Shown here piece by piece: positions 44,352 through 52,811 of a DNA stretch of 64,000 bases (positions are counted from its first letter, which is position 1; each line of letters starts with the position of its first letter). The position numbers and the translations under genes were made by a program. Below the pieces are notes generated by a model. The model was not told the DNA's origin. It worked only from the letters and a program-made list of their open reading frames with translations, and made no database searches. This stretch comes from Streptomonospora mangrovi (lineage in GTDB: Bacteria; Actinomycetota; Actinomycetes; Streptosporangiales; Streptosporangiaceae), in assembly GCF_027604915.1 (NCBI RefSeq), contig NZ_JAJAQC010000031.1:24619-88618 (forward strand). The letters are read 5' to 3'.

Positions 44352-44825
44352 CCCCTTCGCGCGCTCCGCGCGCCCGGCGCACCGCCGGCCCCCACCCGGC
44401 CACCAGGTGACCGCACCGCGAGTCCTTCTTGTAGCCGCCCCTGGGGACGACCACGGCGACACACCGCCCTTCTCTGATCACCTGGAGTGACCAGCGCCTG
44501 GCCGCGCCGCGTGCCCCCGGCACCGGACGCGGCGCTGCGCCCGACCACCACCGCCCCCGACCGGGGCCGGGCCGCACCGTCCTGGCGGCCCCGCCCCGCT
44601 CCTCCGCCCGGCCGCCCGCCACTCCTGTCCGCACACCACCGCCACCCACAGCACCCCCCCACAGCGACCGCCACCGCGTCCCGCCGTACTCCACCGCGTC
44701 CACGGCGCCCCCACCGCGCCCCCGCCGCGGTGCGGCCGCACGCGCCCGGCGCGGGCGGCGCGCCACGACCACCCGCCACCACGCAGCACGACACGACGCA
44801 CGACACGACGAAGGAGAGCGCACGC
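44352..44825 (+). other. Long leader region of tauD
   Basis: 474 bp with no convincing gene. It includes a TGATCACCTGGAGTGACC dyad-like stretch at about 44475 and imperfect ACGACACGACGC repeats just before the tauD ribosome site (about 44785-44810). No known riboswitch was recognised. Confidence 0.4.
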
Positions 44826-45782
44826 ATGACCGTCCTCACCACCCAGGCGACACCGCCCTCCCCCGCCCCCGCGGGCACCCTGCGCGAGGCCCGCTGCGTC
44901 GACGACGCCGTCGTCGAGGGCCCCCGCGTCCTGCGGCGGCTGCCCGAGGGCGCCCAAGAGCGCCCCTACACCGCCTTCGAGGTCCGTCCGCTGGGCCGGG
45001 TGATCGGCGCCGAGATCCACGGCGTCGACCTGCGCGCGCCCATCAGCGAGGCGCTGCGCGCCGAGATCCACCGCGCGCTGCTGGAGTTCAAAGTCGTCTT
45101 CTTCCGCGACCAGCCCATCACGGCCCAGCGCCAGCAGGAGATCGCCCGCATGTGGGGCGAACTGGAGACCAACCCGTTCATCGACCAGGGCGAGGACGCC
45201 CACATCGCCCGCTTCGCCAAGGGCGAGATGCCGCCCAGCTACGAGAACGTCTGGCACACCGACGTCACCTGGCGCCAGGCCCCCGCCATGGGCGCGCTGC
45301 TGCGGCTGGTGGAGGTCCCGCCGCAGGGCGGCGACACCATGTGGGCCGACATGGGCGCCGCCTACGACAACCTGCCGGAGGCGGTCAAGGAGCGAATCGA
45401 CGGCGCGGTCGCCGAGCACGACGTGATCCCCGGGTTCGCCCGGTTCCTCAGCCGCGAGAAGCTGCTGGAGTGGCAGGACCGGTTCCCGCCGGTGCACCAC
45501 CCGGTCGTGCGCACCCACCCCGAGACCGGCCGCAAGACCCTGTTCGTCAACGTCTCCTTCACCACCCGCATCCTGGGCATGGAGCCCGAGGAGAGCGACC
45601 GGCTGCTGCGCTTCCTGTTCCAGCAGGCGCACGTGCCCGAGTACCAGGTGCGGTTCCAGTGGCGCAAGGACTCCCTGGCGTTCTGGGACAACCGCGCCAC
45701 CCAGCACTACGCGGTGAACGACTACTACCCGCACGCGCGCGTGGCCGAGCGCGTGGCGATCGTGGGCGACCGGCCGTTCTAG
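44826..45782 (+). CDS. tauD: TauD/TfdA family 2-oxoglutarate dioxygenase
   Basis: 318 aa. Oxidises taurine or a similar sulfonate to release sulfite, using Fe(II) and 2-oxoglutarate. The iron triad is His and Asp of WHTDVTW and the distal His in NRATQHYAVNDYY. The 2-oxoglutarate Arg is probably in YPHARVAERVAI. ATG at 44826 with AAGGAG 9 nt upstream. It stands alone; no sulfonate transporter is in the window. The substrate could also be an alkyl sulfate or other acid. Confidence 0.88.
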   Translation: MTVLTTQATPPSPAPAGTLREARCVDDAVVEGPRVLRRLPEGAQERPYTAFEVRPLGRVIGAEIHGVDLRAPISEALRAEIHRALLEFKVVFFRDQPITAQRQQEIARMWGELETNPFIDQGEDAHIARFAKGEMPPSYENVWHTDVTWRQAPAMGALLRLVEVPPQGGDTMWADMGAAYDNLPEAVKERIDGAVAEHDVIPGFARFLSREKLLEWQDRFPPVHHPVVRTHPETGRKTLFVNVSFTTRILGMEPEESDRLLRFLFQQAHVPEYQVRFQWRKDSLAFWDNRATQHYAVNDYYPHARVAERVAIVGDRPF

Positions 45783-45790
45783 CGTCCACC

Positions 45791-45822
45791 GGCCCGGGCG
45801 CGGCGCGCGCCGCGCCCGGGCC
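45791..45822. terminator. 32-bp perfect palindrome between tauD and pruB
   Basis: 45791-45806 is exactly complementary to 45807-45822, all G/C. It begins 8 bp past the tauD stop and lies between convergent genes, so it can end both transcripts as a hairpin. Confidence 0.75.
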
Positions 45823-45866
45823 GCCGGCTCGGCCGGCTCGGCACGGGCCGAGTCGGCTCGGGCGGC

Positions 45867-46793
45867 TCAGCCCCGGCTGACCAGCGAGCGCGCGAAGAAC
45901 GCCACGTTGGCCGGCCGCTCGGCGAGGCGGCGCATGAAGTAGCCGTACCACTCGTCGCCGTAGGGCACGTAGACCCGCATGCGCCGGCCCTCGGCGGCGA
46001 GCCGCCGCTGCTCGCGGTCGCGCACCCCGTAGAGCATCTGGTGCTCGTAGTCGGCGGGGCCCCGGCCGGCGTCCTCGGCGAGCCGCCCGGCGATCGCGAT
46101 GAGCCGGGGGTCGTGCGAGGCCACCATGGGGTAGCCCGCGCCGCGCATCAGGATCCGCAGGCAGCGCACGTAGGAGCGGTCGACCTCGGCGCGGTCGCGG
46201 TAGGCCACCGACTCCGGCTCGTCGTAGGCGCCCTTGCACAGCCGCACCCGCGATCCCGCGCCGCTGAGGTCGCGGCAGTCGGCCTCGGTGCGGCGCAGGT
46301 AGGACTGGAGCACCGCGCCGGTGTCGGGGAAGTCCGCCCGCAGCGCGGCCAGGACCCCCAGGGTGGCGTCCACCGCCGTGTGGTCCTCCATGTCCAGGGT
46401 CACGGTGGTGCCCGCCTCGGCGGCGGCCGCGCAGATGCGGCGGGCGTTGTCCAGGGCGATCTTGTCGCCGTCGCGCGGCAGCAGCCGGCCCACCGCCGAC
46501 AGCTTGACCGACACCTCGGCGCGGGCGGCCAGGCCGGTGCGGGCGAGTTCTGCCAGCAGCCGGGTGTAGGCGTCGACGGTGGCGCGGGCCTGCGCGGCGT
46601 CGGTGACGTCCTCGCCGAGGTGGTCCAGGGTGACCTCGCGGTCGGTGGTCAGCGCCGCCACCGCCCCCAGCGCCTCCTCCAGTGTGGACCCGGCCACGTA
46701 GCGGGCCACGACCTCGCGCGTCACCGGCGCGCGCTCCACGACCGCGCGGCAGGCGCGGGAGCGCCCGGCGGCCAGCAGTGCGGTGCGCAGCAT
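45867..46793 (-). CDS. pruB: Proline dehydrogenase
   Basis: 308 aa monofunctional FAD enzyme oxidising proline to pyrroline-5-carboxylate. Barrel motifs are EVSVKLSAVGRLLPRD, TLDMEDHTAVDATL, AVLQSYLRRTEAD, RLCKGAYDEPE and the C-terminal YVPYGDEWYGYFMRRLAERP, which holds the substrate Arg pair. ATG at 46793 with GGGAAGGGA upstream. It lies 62 bp after pruA in the same operon, as in Mtb Rv1188-Rv1187. Confidence 0.94.
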   Translation of the reverse strand: MLRTALLAAGRSRACRAVVERAPVTREVVARYVAGSTLEEALGAVAALTTDREVTLDHLGEDVTDAAQARATVDAYTRLLAELARTGLAARAEVSVKLSAVGRLLPRDGDKIALDNARRICAAAAEAGTTVTLDMEDHTAVDATLGVLAALRADFPDTGAVLQSYLRRTEADCRDLSGAGSRVRLCKGAYDEPESVAYRDRAEVDRSYVRCLRILMRGAGYPMVASHDPRLIAIAGRLAEDAGRGPADYEHQMLYGVRDREQRRLAAEGRRMRVYVPYGDEWYGYFMRRLAERPANVAFFARSLVSRG

Positions 46794-46855
46794 GTGCGGT
46801 CCCTTCCCTTCGTGCTCGGGGCCGGCCCCGGGCGGGGCCGGCCCGGCGGTGCGGC

Positions 46856-48481
46856 TCAGCCCTGGTGGGGGTGGCGCGAGGCCGTCGGCGGGACGAACGT
46901 CTCCTTGATGGAGCGCGGGCTGGTCCAGCGCGCGAGGTTCTGCGCGCTGCCGGCCTTGTCGTTGGTGCCGCTGGCGCGGGAGCCGCCGAAGGGCTGCTGG
47001 CCCACGACCGAGCCCGTGGGCTTGTCGTTGACGTAGAAGTTGCCCGCCGCGAACCGCAGCGCCTCGTGGGCGGCGGCGATGGCGGCGCGGTCGGTGGCGA
47101 TCACCGCACCGGTCAGCGCGTAGGCCGAGCCGCGGTCCACCACGTCCAGGATCCGCTCGTAGTCGGCGTCGTCGTAGACGTGCACGGCGACGATCGGGCC
47201 GAAGTACTCGGTGCGGAAGACGTCGTTGCCGGGGTCGGTGCCCACCACCACGGTGGGGCGCACGAAGTAGCCGGTGGAGTCGTCGCAGGTGCCGCCGGCG
47301 ATCACGGTGAGCGTGGGGTCGGCGTGGACGCGCTCCAGCACGGCGGCGAGGCGGTCGTAGGAGCGGCGGTCGATGACCGCGCCCAGGAAGTTGGACAGGT
47401 CGGTGACGTCGCCCATCGGCAGCGCCTCAACCTCGGCGACGAGGTCGTCGCGCATGCGCTCCCACACCGAGCGGGCGACGAACGCGCGGGAGGCCGCCGA
47501 GCACTTCTGGCCCTGGTACTCGAACGCGCCGCGCACGATCGCGGTGCGCACGACGTCGGGGTCGGCGCTGGCGTGGGCGACGATGAAGTCCTTGCCGCCG
47601 GTCTCGCCCACGATGCGGGGGTAGGACCGGTAGGTCGCGATGTTCTCCCCCACCGTGCGCCAGAACTGCTGGAACACCCGGGTGGAGCCGGTGAAGTGCA
47701 CCCCCGCCAGGTCGGGGTCGGCCAGGGCGACCTCCGAGACCGCGATCCCGTCGCCGGTGACCATGTTGATGACGCCCGGCGGCAGGCCGGCCTCCTCCAG
47801 CAGGGCCATGAGCAGGTGCGCGGAGAACTGCTGGGTGACGGCGGGCTTCCACACCACGACGTTGCCCATCAGCGCCGGCGCGGTGGGCAGGTTGCCGGCG
47901 ATGGCGGTGAAGTTGAACGGGGTGACGGCGTAGACGAAGCCCTCCAGCGGCCGCTGCTCCAGGCGGTTCCACTGCCCGGCGGGGCTGTGCGGCTGCTCGG
48001 CCATGAGGCGGCGGGCGTAGGCGACGTTGAACCGCCAGAAGTCGATCAGCTCGCAGGCGGCGTCGATCTCGGCCTGGATCGCGGTCTTGGACTGGCCGAG
48101 CATGGTGGCGGCGTTGAGGGTCTGCCGCCAGGGGCCGGCCAGCAGGTCGGCGGCGCGCAGCAGCACGGCGGCGCGCTCGTCGAAGGGCATCGCCCGCCAG
48201 GCCGGCGCCGCGTCCTTGGCGGCGGCGATCGCCGCGCGGGCGTCGTCCTGGGTGGCGGTGCCCAGGGTGCCCAGGACGTGGGCGTGCTTGTGCGGCTGGA
48301 CAACGTCCACCCGCGCGCCGCCGCCCATCCGCCGCTCGCCGCCGATCGCCATGGTCAGGTCGACGGGCTCCTTGGCCAAGCGGGTGAGTTCGGCGGTCAA
48401 CTCGGCCCGCTCGGGGCTTCCGGGCGCGTACGTCAGGACCGGCTCGTTGACCGGCGTGGGGACGTTGGTGACGGCGTCCAT
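46856..48481 (-). CDS. pruA: 1-pyrroline-5-carboxylate dehydrogenase
   Basis: 541 aa ALDH-fold enzyme oxidising glutamate semialdehyde to glutamate with NAD. Motifs: TPFNFTAIAGNLPTAPALMG, HFTGSTRVFQQFW, VGETGGKDF (general base Glu) and YQGQKCSAASRAF (nucleophile Cys). ATG at 48481 with GGGAGG 4 nt upstream. First gene of the pruA-pruB operon, divergent from pruC. The palindrome at 48504 probably regulates it. Confidence 0.95.
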   Translation of the reverse strand: MDAVTNVPTPVNEPVLTYAPGSPERAELTAELTRLAKEPVDLTMAIGGERRMGGGARVDVVQPHKHAHVLGTLGTATQDDARAAIAAAKDAAPAWRAMPFDERAAVLLRAADLLAGPWRQTLNAATMLGQSKTAIQAEIDAACELIDFWRFNVAYARRLMAEQPHSPAGQWNRLEQRPLEGFVYAVTPFNFTAIAGNLPTAPALMGNVVVWKPAVTQQFSAHLLMALLEEAGLPPGVINMVTGDGIAVSEVALADPDLAGVHFTGSTRVFQQFWRTVGENIATYRSYPRIVGETGGKDFIVAHASADPDVVRTAIVRGAFEYQGQKCSAASRAFVARSVWERMRDDLVAEVEALPMGDVTDLSNFLGAVIDRRSYDRLAAVLERVHADPTLTVIAGGTCDDSTGYFVRPTVVVGTDPGNDVFRTEYFGPIVAVHVYDDADYERILDVVDRGSAYALTGAVIATDRAAIAAAHEALRFAAGNFYVNDKPTGSVVGQQPFGGSRASGTNDKAGSAQNLARWTSPRSIKETFVPPTASRHPHQG

Positions 48482-48503
48482 GCGACCTCCCGCGAAAGAC
48501 CTG

Positions 48504-48519
48504 GTTGAACTGGTCAAAC
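48504..48519. promoter_or_regulatory. Candidate PruC operator
   Basis: GTTGAACTGGTCAAAC has dyad symmetry at GTT..AC..GT..AAC and lies 23 bp before the pruA start in the pruA-pruC divergent region. PruC-type PucR regulators act on this operon in mycobacteria; the site itself is a proposal. Confidence 0.45.
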
Positions 48520-48605
48520 GTAAAAGAGGCCGGCGCGGGCGGGCGTTGTCCGGCGGTCCGACGTTCGCGCCGTCCACTTGGCCGATACGACAAAATGGAT
48601 CCACC

Positions 48606-50534
48606 ATGGACTCCGCCACGCCGCCGCCCGCCTCCTCCCCCGGTCCGTCCCCCACACCCGCGCCCGAGCACGGCGCGCCGGGAGCCGCGCCACCGCCCGC
48701 GCCCGGCGAGCCTGCCGCGCCCGAGCGAAGTGCGGCTCCCGCCGCGCCGCCCGCCGCCGGCCCCGCAGCCGATCCGGCCGCCGGTCCCGACACCGGATCG
48801 GGCTCGGGTGTGCCGCTGCGCCGGCTGCTGCTGGCGGTGGGCGACCCGCTGGTCGACGTACTGGCCGCGCCCGGCGGCCTGGACGTGCGGGTGGACACCG
48901 TGGTGCTGGCCGACCCCGAGGAGGAGCCCGACGCCTCGCCCGGCGACCTGGTGCTGCTGATCGGCGCGCGCGGGGCGGCGGCCCGCCACCTGGTGCAGGC
49001 CGCCGCCCGGCGCGGCGCGGCGGCGGTCGCGGTCAAGGTGGCCGCCGGCGATGCGGCGCCCCCGCCGGGCCGGGGCGCGGCGCCGCCGGTGCGGCGCGGC
49101 GGCGACGAGGCCGCGCTGCTGGGCGCGGTCGCCGAGGAGGCGGGCGTGGCGCTGCTGGCGGTGCGGCCGGAGGTCCGCTGGGACCAGTTGCACTCGCTGT
49201 GCCGCACCGTGCTGGACGACGCCCGGCTGGCCGCCGACACCGATCTCGGCGAGCCCGGCGGCGACCTGTTCTCCCTCGCCCAGACGATCGCCGCGCTGAC
49301 CGGCGGCCTGGTCACCGTCGAGGACTCCGCCAGCCGCGTGCTGGCCTACTCCAGCGGCGAGGAGGTGGACGAACTGCGCCGGCTCTCGGTGCTGGGCCGG
49401 CGCGGACCCGAGCAGTACCTGGCGCTGCTGCGGGAGTGGGGGGTGTTCTCGCGGCTGCGCGCGGGCGAGGAGGTCGTGCGCGTCGAGGAGCACCCCGAGC
49501 TGGGCATCCGGCGCCGGCTGGCGGTGGGCATCCACGCCGGTGCCCAGCCGCTGGGCGCGATCTGGGTGCAGGAGGGCGCCCAGCCGCTCAGCGCCAACGC
49601 CGAGGAGGCCCTGCTGGGCGCCGCCCGCATGGCGGCCCTGCACCTGCTGCGGCACCGCACCGAGAGCGCGGTGGGCCTGCGACTGCGCGACGACCTGCTG
49701 GCGAGCCTGCTGGAGGGGCGCATCGAGGCGGCGGCGCTGGCCGACACCATCGAGGTCACCCACGAGCGCCCCGCCCTGGTGGTGGCGTTCGCCCCGGCCC
49801 CCGGCCCGGCGGGCACGGCGGGTGCGGCGGGTGCGCGGCGGGCGGGGGCCGACCCCGGCGACCCCTCGGGCCGCGAACTGGTCCGGCGCCGACTCGTCGA
49901 CCTGGTCACCGTGCACACCGCCGCCTACCGGCGCCACTCCCTGGTGACCGCGATCGGCGGCCGGATCTACGTGCTGATGCCCGACCTCGCGCGGGGCTCG
50001 CGCGGTGCGGCCGAGGGCGCGGACGCCTCGGCGGAGGGGTCGGTGCTGGCCCTGACCCGCAAGACCGTCGAGGCGGCGCGCGCCACGCTGGGCGTGGCGG
50101 TGCAGGGCGCGATGGGGTCGCCGGTGGACTCCCTGGGGCGGGTGGCGGAGTCGCGCGCCGAGGCCGACCGCGTCCTCGACGCCATGGGCCGCGACCTGGC
50201 CAAGGACGTCGCCACGATGTCCGACGTGCGCACCCAGGTGCTGATCAGCGAGACCCTGGCCTACCTGCGCGCCTCACCCGCCCTGCGCGACCCCCGGGTC
50301 AGCGCCCTGGCCGCCCACGACACCGCGCACAACTCCGACCTGGTGCCCTCGCTGCTGGCCTATCTGGAGGAGTTCGGCGACGTCCGCACCGCCTCGGCCC
50401 GCCTGCACGTCCACCCCAACACCCTGCGCTACCGCGTCCGCCGCGCGGAGTCCATCAGCGGCATCGACCTCTCCGACCCCACCCAGCGCCTCTTCACCCA
50501 CCTGCAACTCCTCCTGGAACGGACGAACCAGTAG
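48606..50534 (+). CDS. pruC: PucR-type regulator of proline catabolism (PruC-like)
   Basis: 642 aa. A disordered Pro/Ala-rich N-terminus (1-70) is followed by a PucR-like sensory region (75-250), a GGDEF-like/GAF-like middle (LVTVEDSASRVLAYSSGEEV) and the C-terminal HTH_30 domain TASARLHVHPNTLRYRVRRA near residue 600. Mtb PruC activates pruAB in response to proline. The ATG at 48606 gives a long N-terminus; later starts cannot be excluded as the ribosome site is weak. Divergent from pruA. Confidence 0.88.
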   Translation: MDSATPPPASSPGPSPTPAPEHGAPGAAPPPAPGEPAAPERSAAPAAPPAAGPAADPAAGPDTGSGSGVPLRRLLLAVGDPLVDVLAAPGGLDVRVDTVVLADPEEEPDASPGDLVLLIGARGAAARHLVQAAARRGAAAVAVKVAAGDAAPPPGRGAAPPVRRGGDEAALLGAVAEEAGVALLAVRPEVRWDQLHSLCRTVLDDARLAADTDLGEPGGDLFSLAQTIAALTGGLVTVEDSASRVLAYSSGEEVDELRRLSVLGRRGPEQYLALLREWGVFSRLRAGEEVVRVEEHPELGIRRRLAVGIHAGAQPLGAIWVQEGAQPLSANAEEALLGAARMAALHLLRHRTESAVGLRLRDDLLASLLEGRIEAAALADTIEVTHERPALVVAFAPAPGPAGTAGAAGARRAGADPGDPSGRELVRRRLVDLVTVHTAAYRRHSLVTAIGGRIYVLMPDLARGSRGAAEGADASAEGSVLALTRKTVEAARATLGVAVQGAMGSPVDSLGRVAESRAEADRVLDAMGRDLAKDVATMSDVRTQVLISETLAYLRASPALRDPRVSALAAHDTAHNSDLVPSLLAYLEEFGDVRTASARLHVHPNTLRYRVRRAESISGIDLSDPTQRLFTHLQLLLERTNQ

Positions 50535-50549
50535 CCCGCGCCCGCGCGC

Positions 50550-50685
50550 TCACCGGTCCAGAGCCTCGAACATGGCCTGCGCGTCGCCGTAGACCGTGCC
50601 CGCTCCCGCCTCGATCTGCTCGTCGGCCTCGCGCTCTCCCCGCTGCCAGTCGTCGGTCCAGTACCACCGCTGGTCGGCGGGGGCC
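50550..50685 (-). pseudogene. C-terminal fragment of an AbrB/MazE-type antitoxin
   Basis: The frame reads PADQRWYWTDDWQRGEREAD, then EQIEAG and VYGDAQAMFEALDR before TGA at 50552-50550. This resembles the C-terminal toxin-binding end of AbrB-fold antitoxins (WYWTPEWQ..EREAD). The N-terminal DNA-binding half is missing: upstream the frame runs into the nitroreductase 3' end without a start. No toxin gene is adjacent, so it is a remnant. Confidence 0.6.
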
Positions 50686-50691
50686 GGGGCG

Positions 50692-51540
50692 TTACGGGGT
50701 GAACCGGTTGAGGATCGGGACCAACTGCTCCTCCTCGTAGTCGAGGTGGGCCTCCAACTGGGTGATCAGGTGGTCGACCTCCTCGGCGAGGGTGCCCTTG
50801 TCCGGTTCGGCTCCGGCGAGCAAGTCCCGGAGGCGGTCCAGCAGGCGTTCGATGGTCTTGTGCTCGGCGCTGAGCCGGGCGATGGTCTCGGCGGTCTCGG
50901 GGTGGGCCTTGGCCACCGCCGGGAACATGCCGTTGTCCTCCATCGTGTGGTGGAAGCCCAGGCTCTGGCACATGGTCAGGCAGTTGACGCGCAACTGGGC
51001 GCCCAAGGTGGGGCCCGACCCGCTGATCTCGGTGCGGATCAGGGCGAGTTCGCGGCGCAGGGAGTCGTGCAGGACCACCAGGCCGTCGCCCAGCCGGCGC
51101 TCGACCGGGGCGGCGCTCACGGGGTTGAGGGCCACCACGGGGATGGTGCGCCCGGCGGCCTTGGCCTGGTACTCCGCCCATCCGGGGTCGGCCTCGGCGG
51201 CGCGGGCGAACACGGCGTCGCGCTCCTCGCCCTCCAGCACCACCGCGTCGGCCTCCAGGGTGAAGACGCCGTTCTCGACGGTGACACGGGGGTTGGCCCG
51301 CACGTTGTGGTACCAGGCGGGGTGGCGGGGCGAGCCGCCCGCCGAGGCGATCACGATGGTGCGCTCGCCGTCGGGCAGGTAGCCCAGCGGGACGGTGTGC
51401 GGTCGGCCGCTGCGCGCGCCGGTGGTGGTGAGCAGCAGCAGGCGGGCGCCCTCGAACATGCCGCCGACCCGGCCGTGGTTGGCGCGGAACTCGGCGATCA
51501 CGGCTTGGTTGAAGTCGGTGGGCGCGGAGGTTTCGGTCAT
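50692..51540 (-). CDS. F420-dependent nitroreductase (Ddn-type) fused to hemerythrin domain
   Basis: 282 aa. Residues 1-145 are a deazaflavin nitroreductase domain (LLLLTTTGARSGRPHTVPLG, SPRHPAWYHNVRANP), a family that uses F420H2 for quinone and nitro reduction. Residues 150-282 are an HHE hemerythrin domain with di-iron ligands in VVLHDSLRREL, GFHHTMEDNGMFP, SAEHKTIERL and HLDYEEEQLVP. The fusion suggests coupling of F420H2 reduction to oxygen or redox sensing at a di-iron site. ATG at 51540. The fbiABC genes in the same window could supply its cofactor. Confidence 0.9.
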   Translation of the reverse strand: MTETSAPTDFNQAVIAEFRANHGRVGGMFEGARLLLLTTTGARSGRPHTVPLGYLPDGERTIVIASAGGSPRHPAWYHNVRANPRVTVENGVFTLEADAVVLEGEERDAVFARAAEADPGWAEYQAKAAGRTIPVVALNPVSAAPVERRLGDGLVVLHDSLRRELALIRTEISGSGPTLGAQLRVNCLTMCQSLGFHHTMEDNGMFPAVAKAHPETAETIARLSAEHKTIERLLDRLRDLLAGAEPDKGTLAEEVDHLITQLEAHLDYEEEQLVPILNRFTP

Positions 51541-51996
51541 AGAGGTCAGTGCTCCCTTTCAGGGTCGAACGTGGCGTTGGTTGGGGTGGGCGCACCGGCG
51601 CACAGGGGCGCGGGCACGCCGGGGCACACGTCGGCCCCGCCGCGAGGGCGCGCGGGCGCGCGGCGGCGGATACGGGCTCAGGGCGCACGAAGCGGACGCA
51701 CGGGGCCGGTGGCGGCGGGCCGTGCGCGGAAGAGGTGCGGAAAAGGAGAGCGCGGCCGACACAGCGGTAGGCGAGGACCGCCGGGACGGGGACGACGTGG
51801 GAAGGCGGTGGCTAGACGGCGCCTGTGACGTGACTCACGACATCATCCCCCTCGGGCTCTCGGTGCCGGGGCCGCGCGACCCCCGGGACCGGGGACCGCT
51901 CGACACGGCACGCGGACAAGCAAAGCCCATCGGGTGGTACCTGTCAACGCCGCCGGACTGGCCGCAACCGGCCGCGTCCCTCGCCGCCGACCGGCG
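51541..51996. other. Non-coding gap with possible promoter
   Basis: 456 bp. On the minus strand TTGACA (51947-51942), 17 nt, then TTTGCT (51924-51919) could drive the nitroreductase with a long leader. GTGACGTGACTCAC near 51826 contains a small dyad. No gene seen. Confidence 0.4.
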
Positions 51997-52533
51997 TCAG
52001 CGCGCTAGTCCGGCCGAGGTCTCGGTGTCCCGGCCGCCGGGCAGGTGGGCCAGGACGAGCCCGAGGCCGGCGATCAGCAGGTTCTGGAGTGCGGCGTCCA
52101 GGCCGTTCCACTGCTCCGACTGCCACATCAGGAACCACTCGCCGCCCACCGCGATGAACCCGCCGCCGAACAGCGCCACCCACATCAGCCACCCCGCGCT
52201 GGACAACTGCCGCGCGGTGGCGGCGCCGCGCCCGGTGGCCAGCGCCCGCGCCCACAGCACGGCGGCGGCCGTCAGCACCAGCGCCGACACCGCCTCCCAG
52301 GCGATGATCGCGACGTAGGCGGCGGTGACCAGGGCCGGACTCGTGACGGCGCGCCACATCGTGGTCGGCGAGCCGAACGTGGTGTCCATGGCGAACACGT
52401 GCTGGACGAAGGCGTGGTTGGTGGGGTAGTCGGTGACGTTGGTGAACGCCACCAGCGCCATGTACAGGGCGGTGACGGCGGTGAGCACCGCCAGGGCGGC
52501 GTTGCGGCCGCCGAGGACGCGCAGGAGGGCCAT
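51997..52533 (-). CDS. DUF2165 small membrane protein
   Basis: 178 aa with four membrane helices. The conserved opening NVTDYPTNHAFVQHVFAMDT and the late WLMWVALFGGGFIAVGGEWF identify DUF2165, of unknown function. The ATG at 52533 has TAGCCT exactly 6 nt before it, a leaderless pattern. It lies near an atypical tRNA gene but is not obviously linked to it. Confidence 0.85.
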   Translation of the reverse strand: MALLRVLGGRNAALAVLTAVTALYMALVAFTNVTDYPTNHAFVQHVFAMDTTFGSPTTMWRAVTSPALVTAAYVAIIAWEAVSALVLTAAAVLWARALATGRGAATARQLSSAGWLMWVALFGGGFIAVGGEWFLMWQSEQWNGLDAALQNLLIAGLGLVLAHLPGGRDTETSAGLAR

Positions 52534-52619
52534 GGCGGCAGGCTACTGGGCTCGGCGCCGCCCTGCGCGCGCCGGGGAGGGGCGGACGGCGCGGCGGGGG
52601 CGCGCCGGCGCGGTGGGGG

Positions 52620-52693
52620 TGCCCCCGGTCGGACTCGAACCGACACTTGTGACCCTTTTAGGGGGCCTGCCTCTACCATTGGGCTACGAGGGC
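52620..52693 (-). tRNA. tRNA with UAA-like anticodon, atypical
   Basis: 74 nt folding into a cloverleaf: 7-bp acceptor stem (GCCCTCG with CGGGGGC, one G-U), T8, D-arm GCCC/AGGC with one mismatch, anticodon stem GGCCC/GGGTC, loop CCTAAAA, 6-nt variable loop, and T-arm GTCGG-TTCGAGT-CCGAC. The middle of the loop reads UAA, but position 33 is C rather than U and there is no long variable arm as in leucine tRNAs. CCA is not encoded. Identity is unclear: a degenerate, specialised or mis-paired tRNA. Confidence 0.8.
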
Positions 52694-52811
52694 GGCACCA
52701 TCATACCGGCGCCGGACGTTTCAGCGGGTTTCGCACCGCTTCGGCCTGTCAACATACGAAACGGCCGGTCCCCGGCGTGGGGACCGACCGTTTTCGCGTT
52801 TCGCGTAGCCG

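Noticed and set aside
44487..44825. 113-residue N-terminal extension of TauD
   Set aside because: The sequence is Pro/Arg/His-rich and has no relation to the family; the ATG at 44826 has a good ribosome site.
50429..51688. Minus-strand 419-codon frame overlapping the nitroreductase
   Set aside because: It is an Arg/Pro-rich shadow frame. The real gene in another frame has complete Ddn and hemerythrin motifs.
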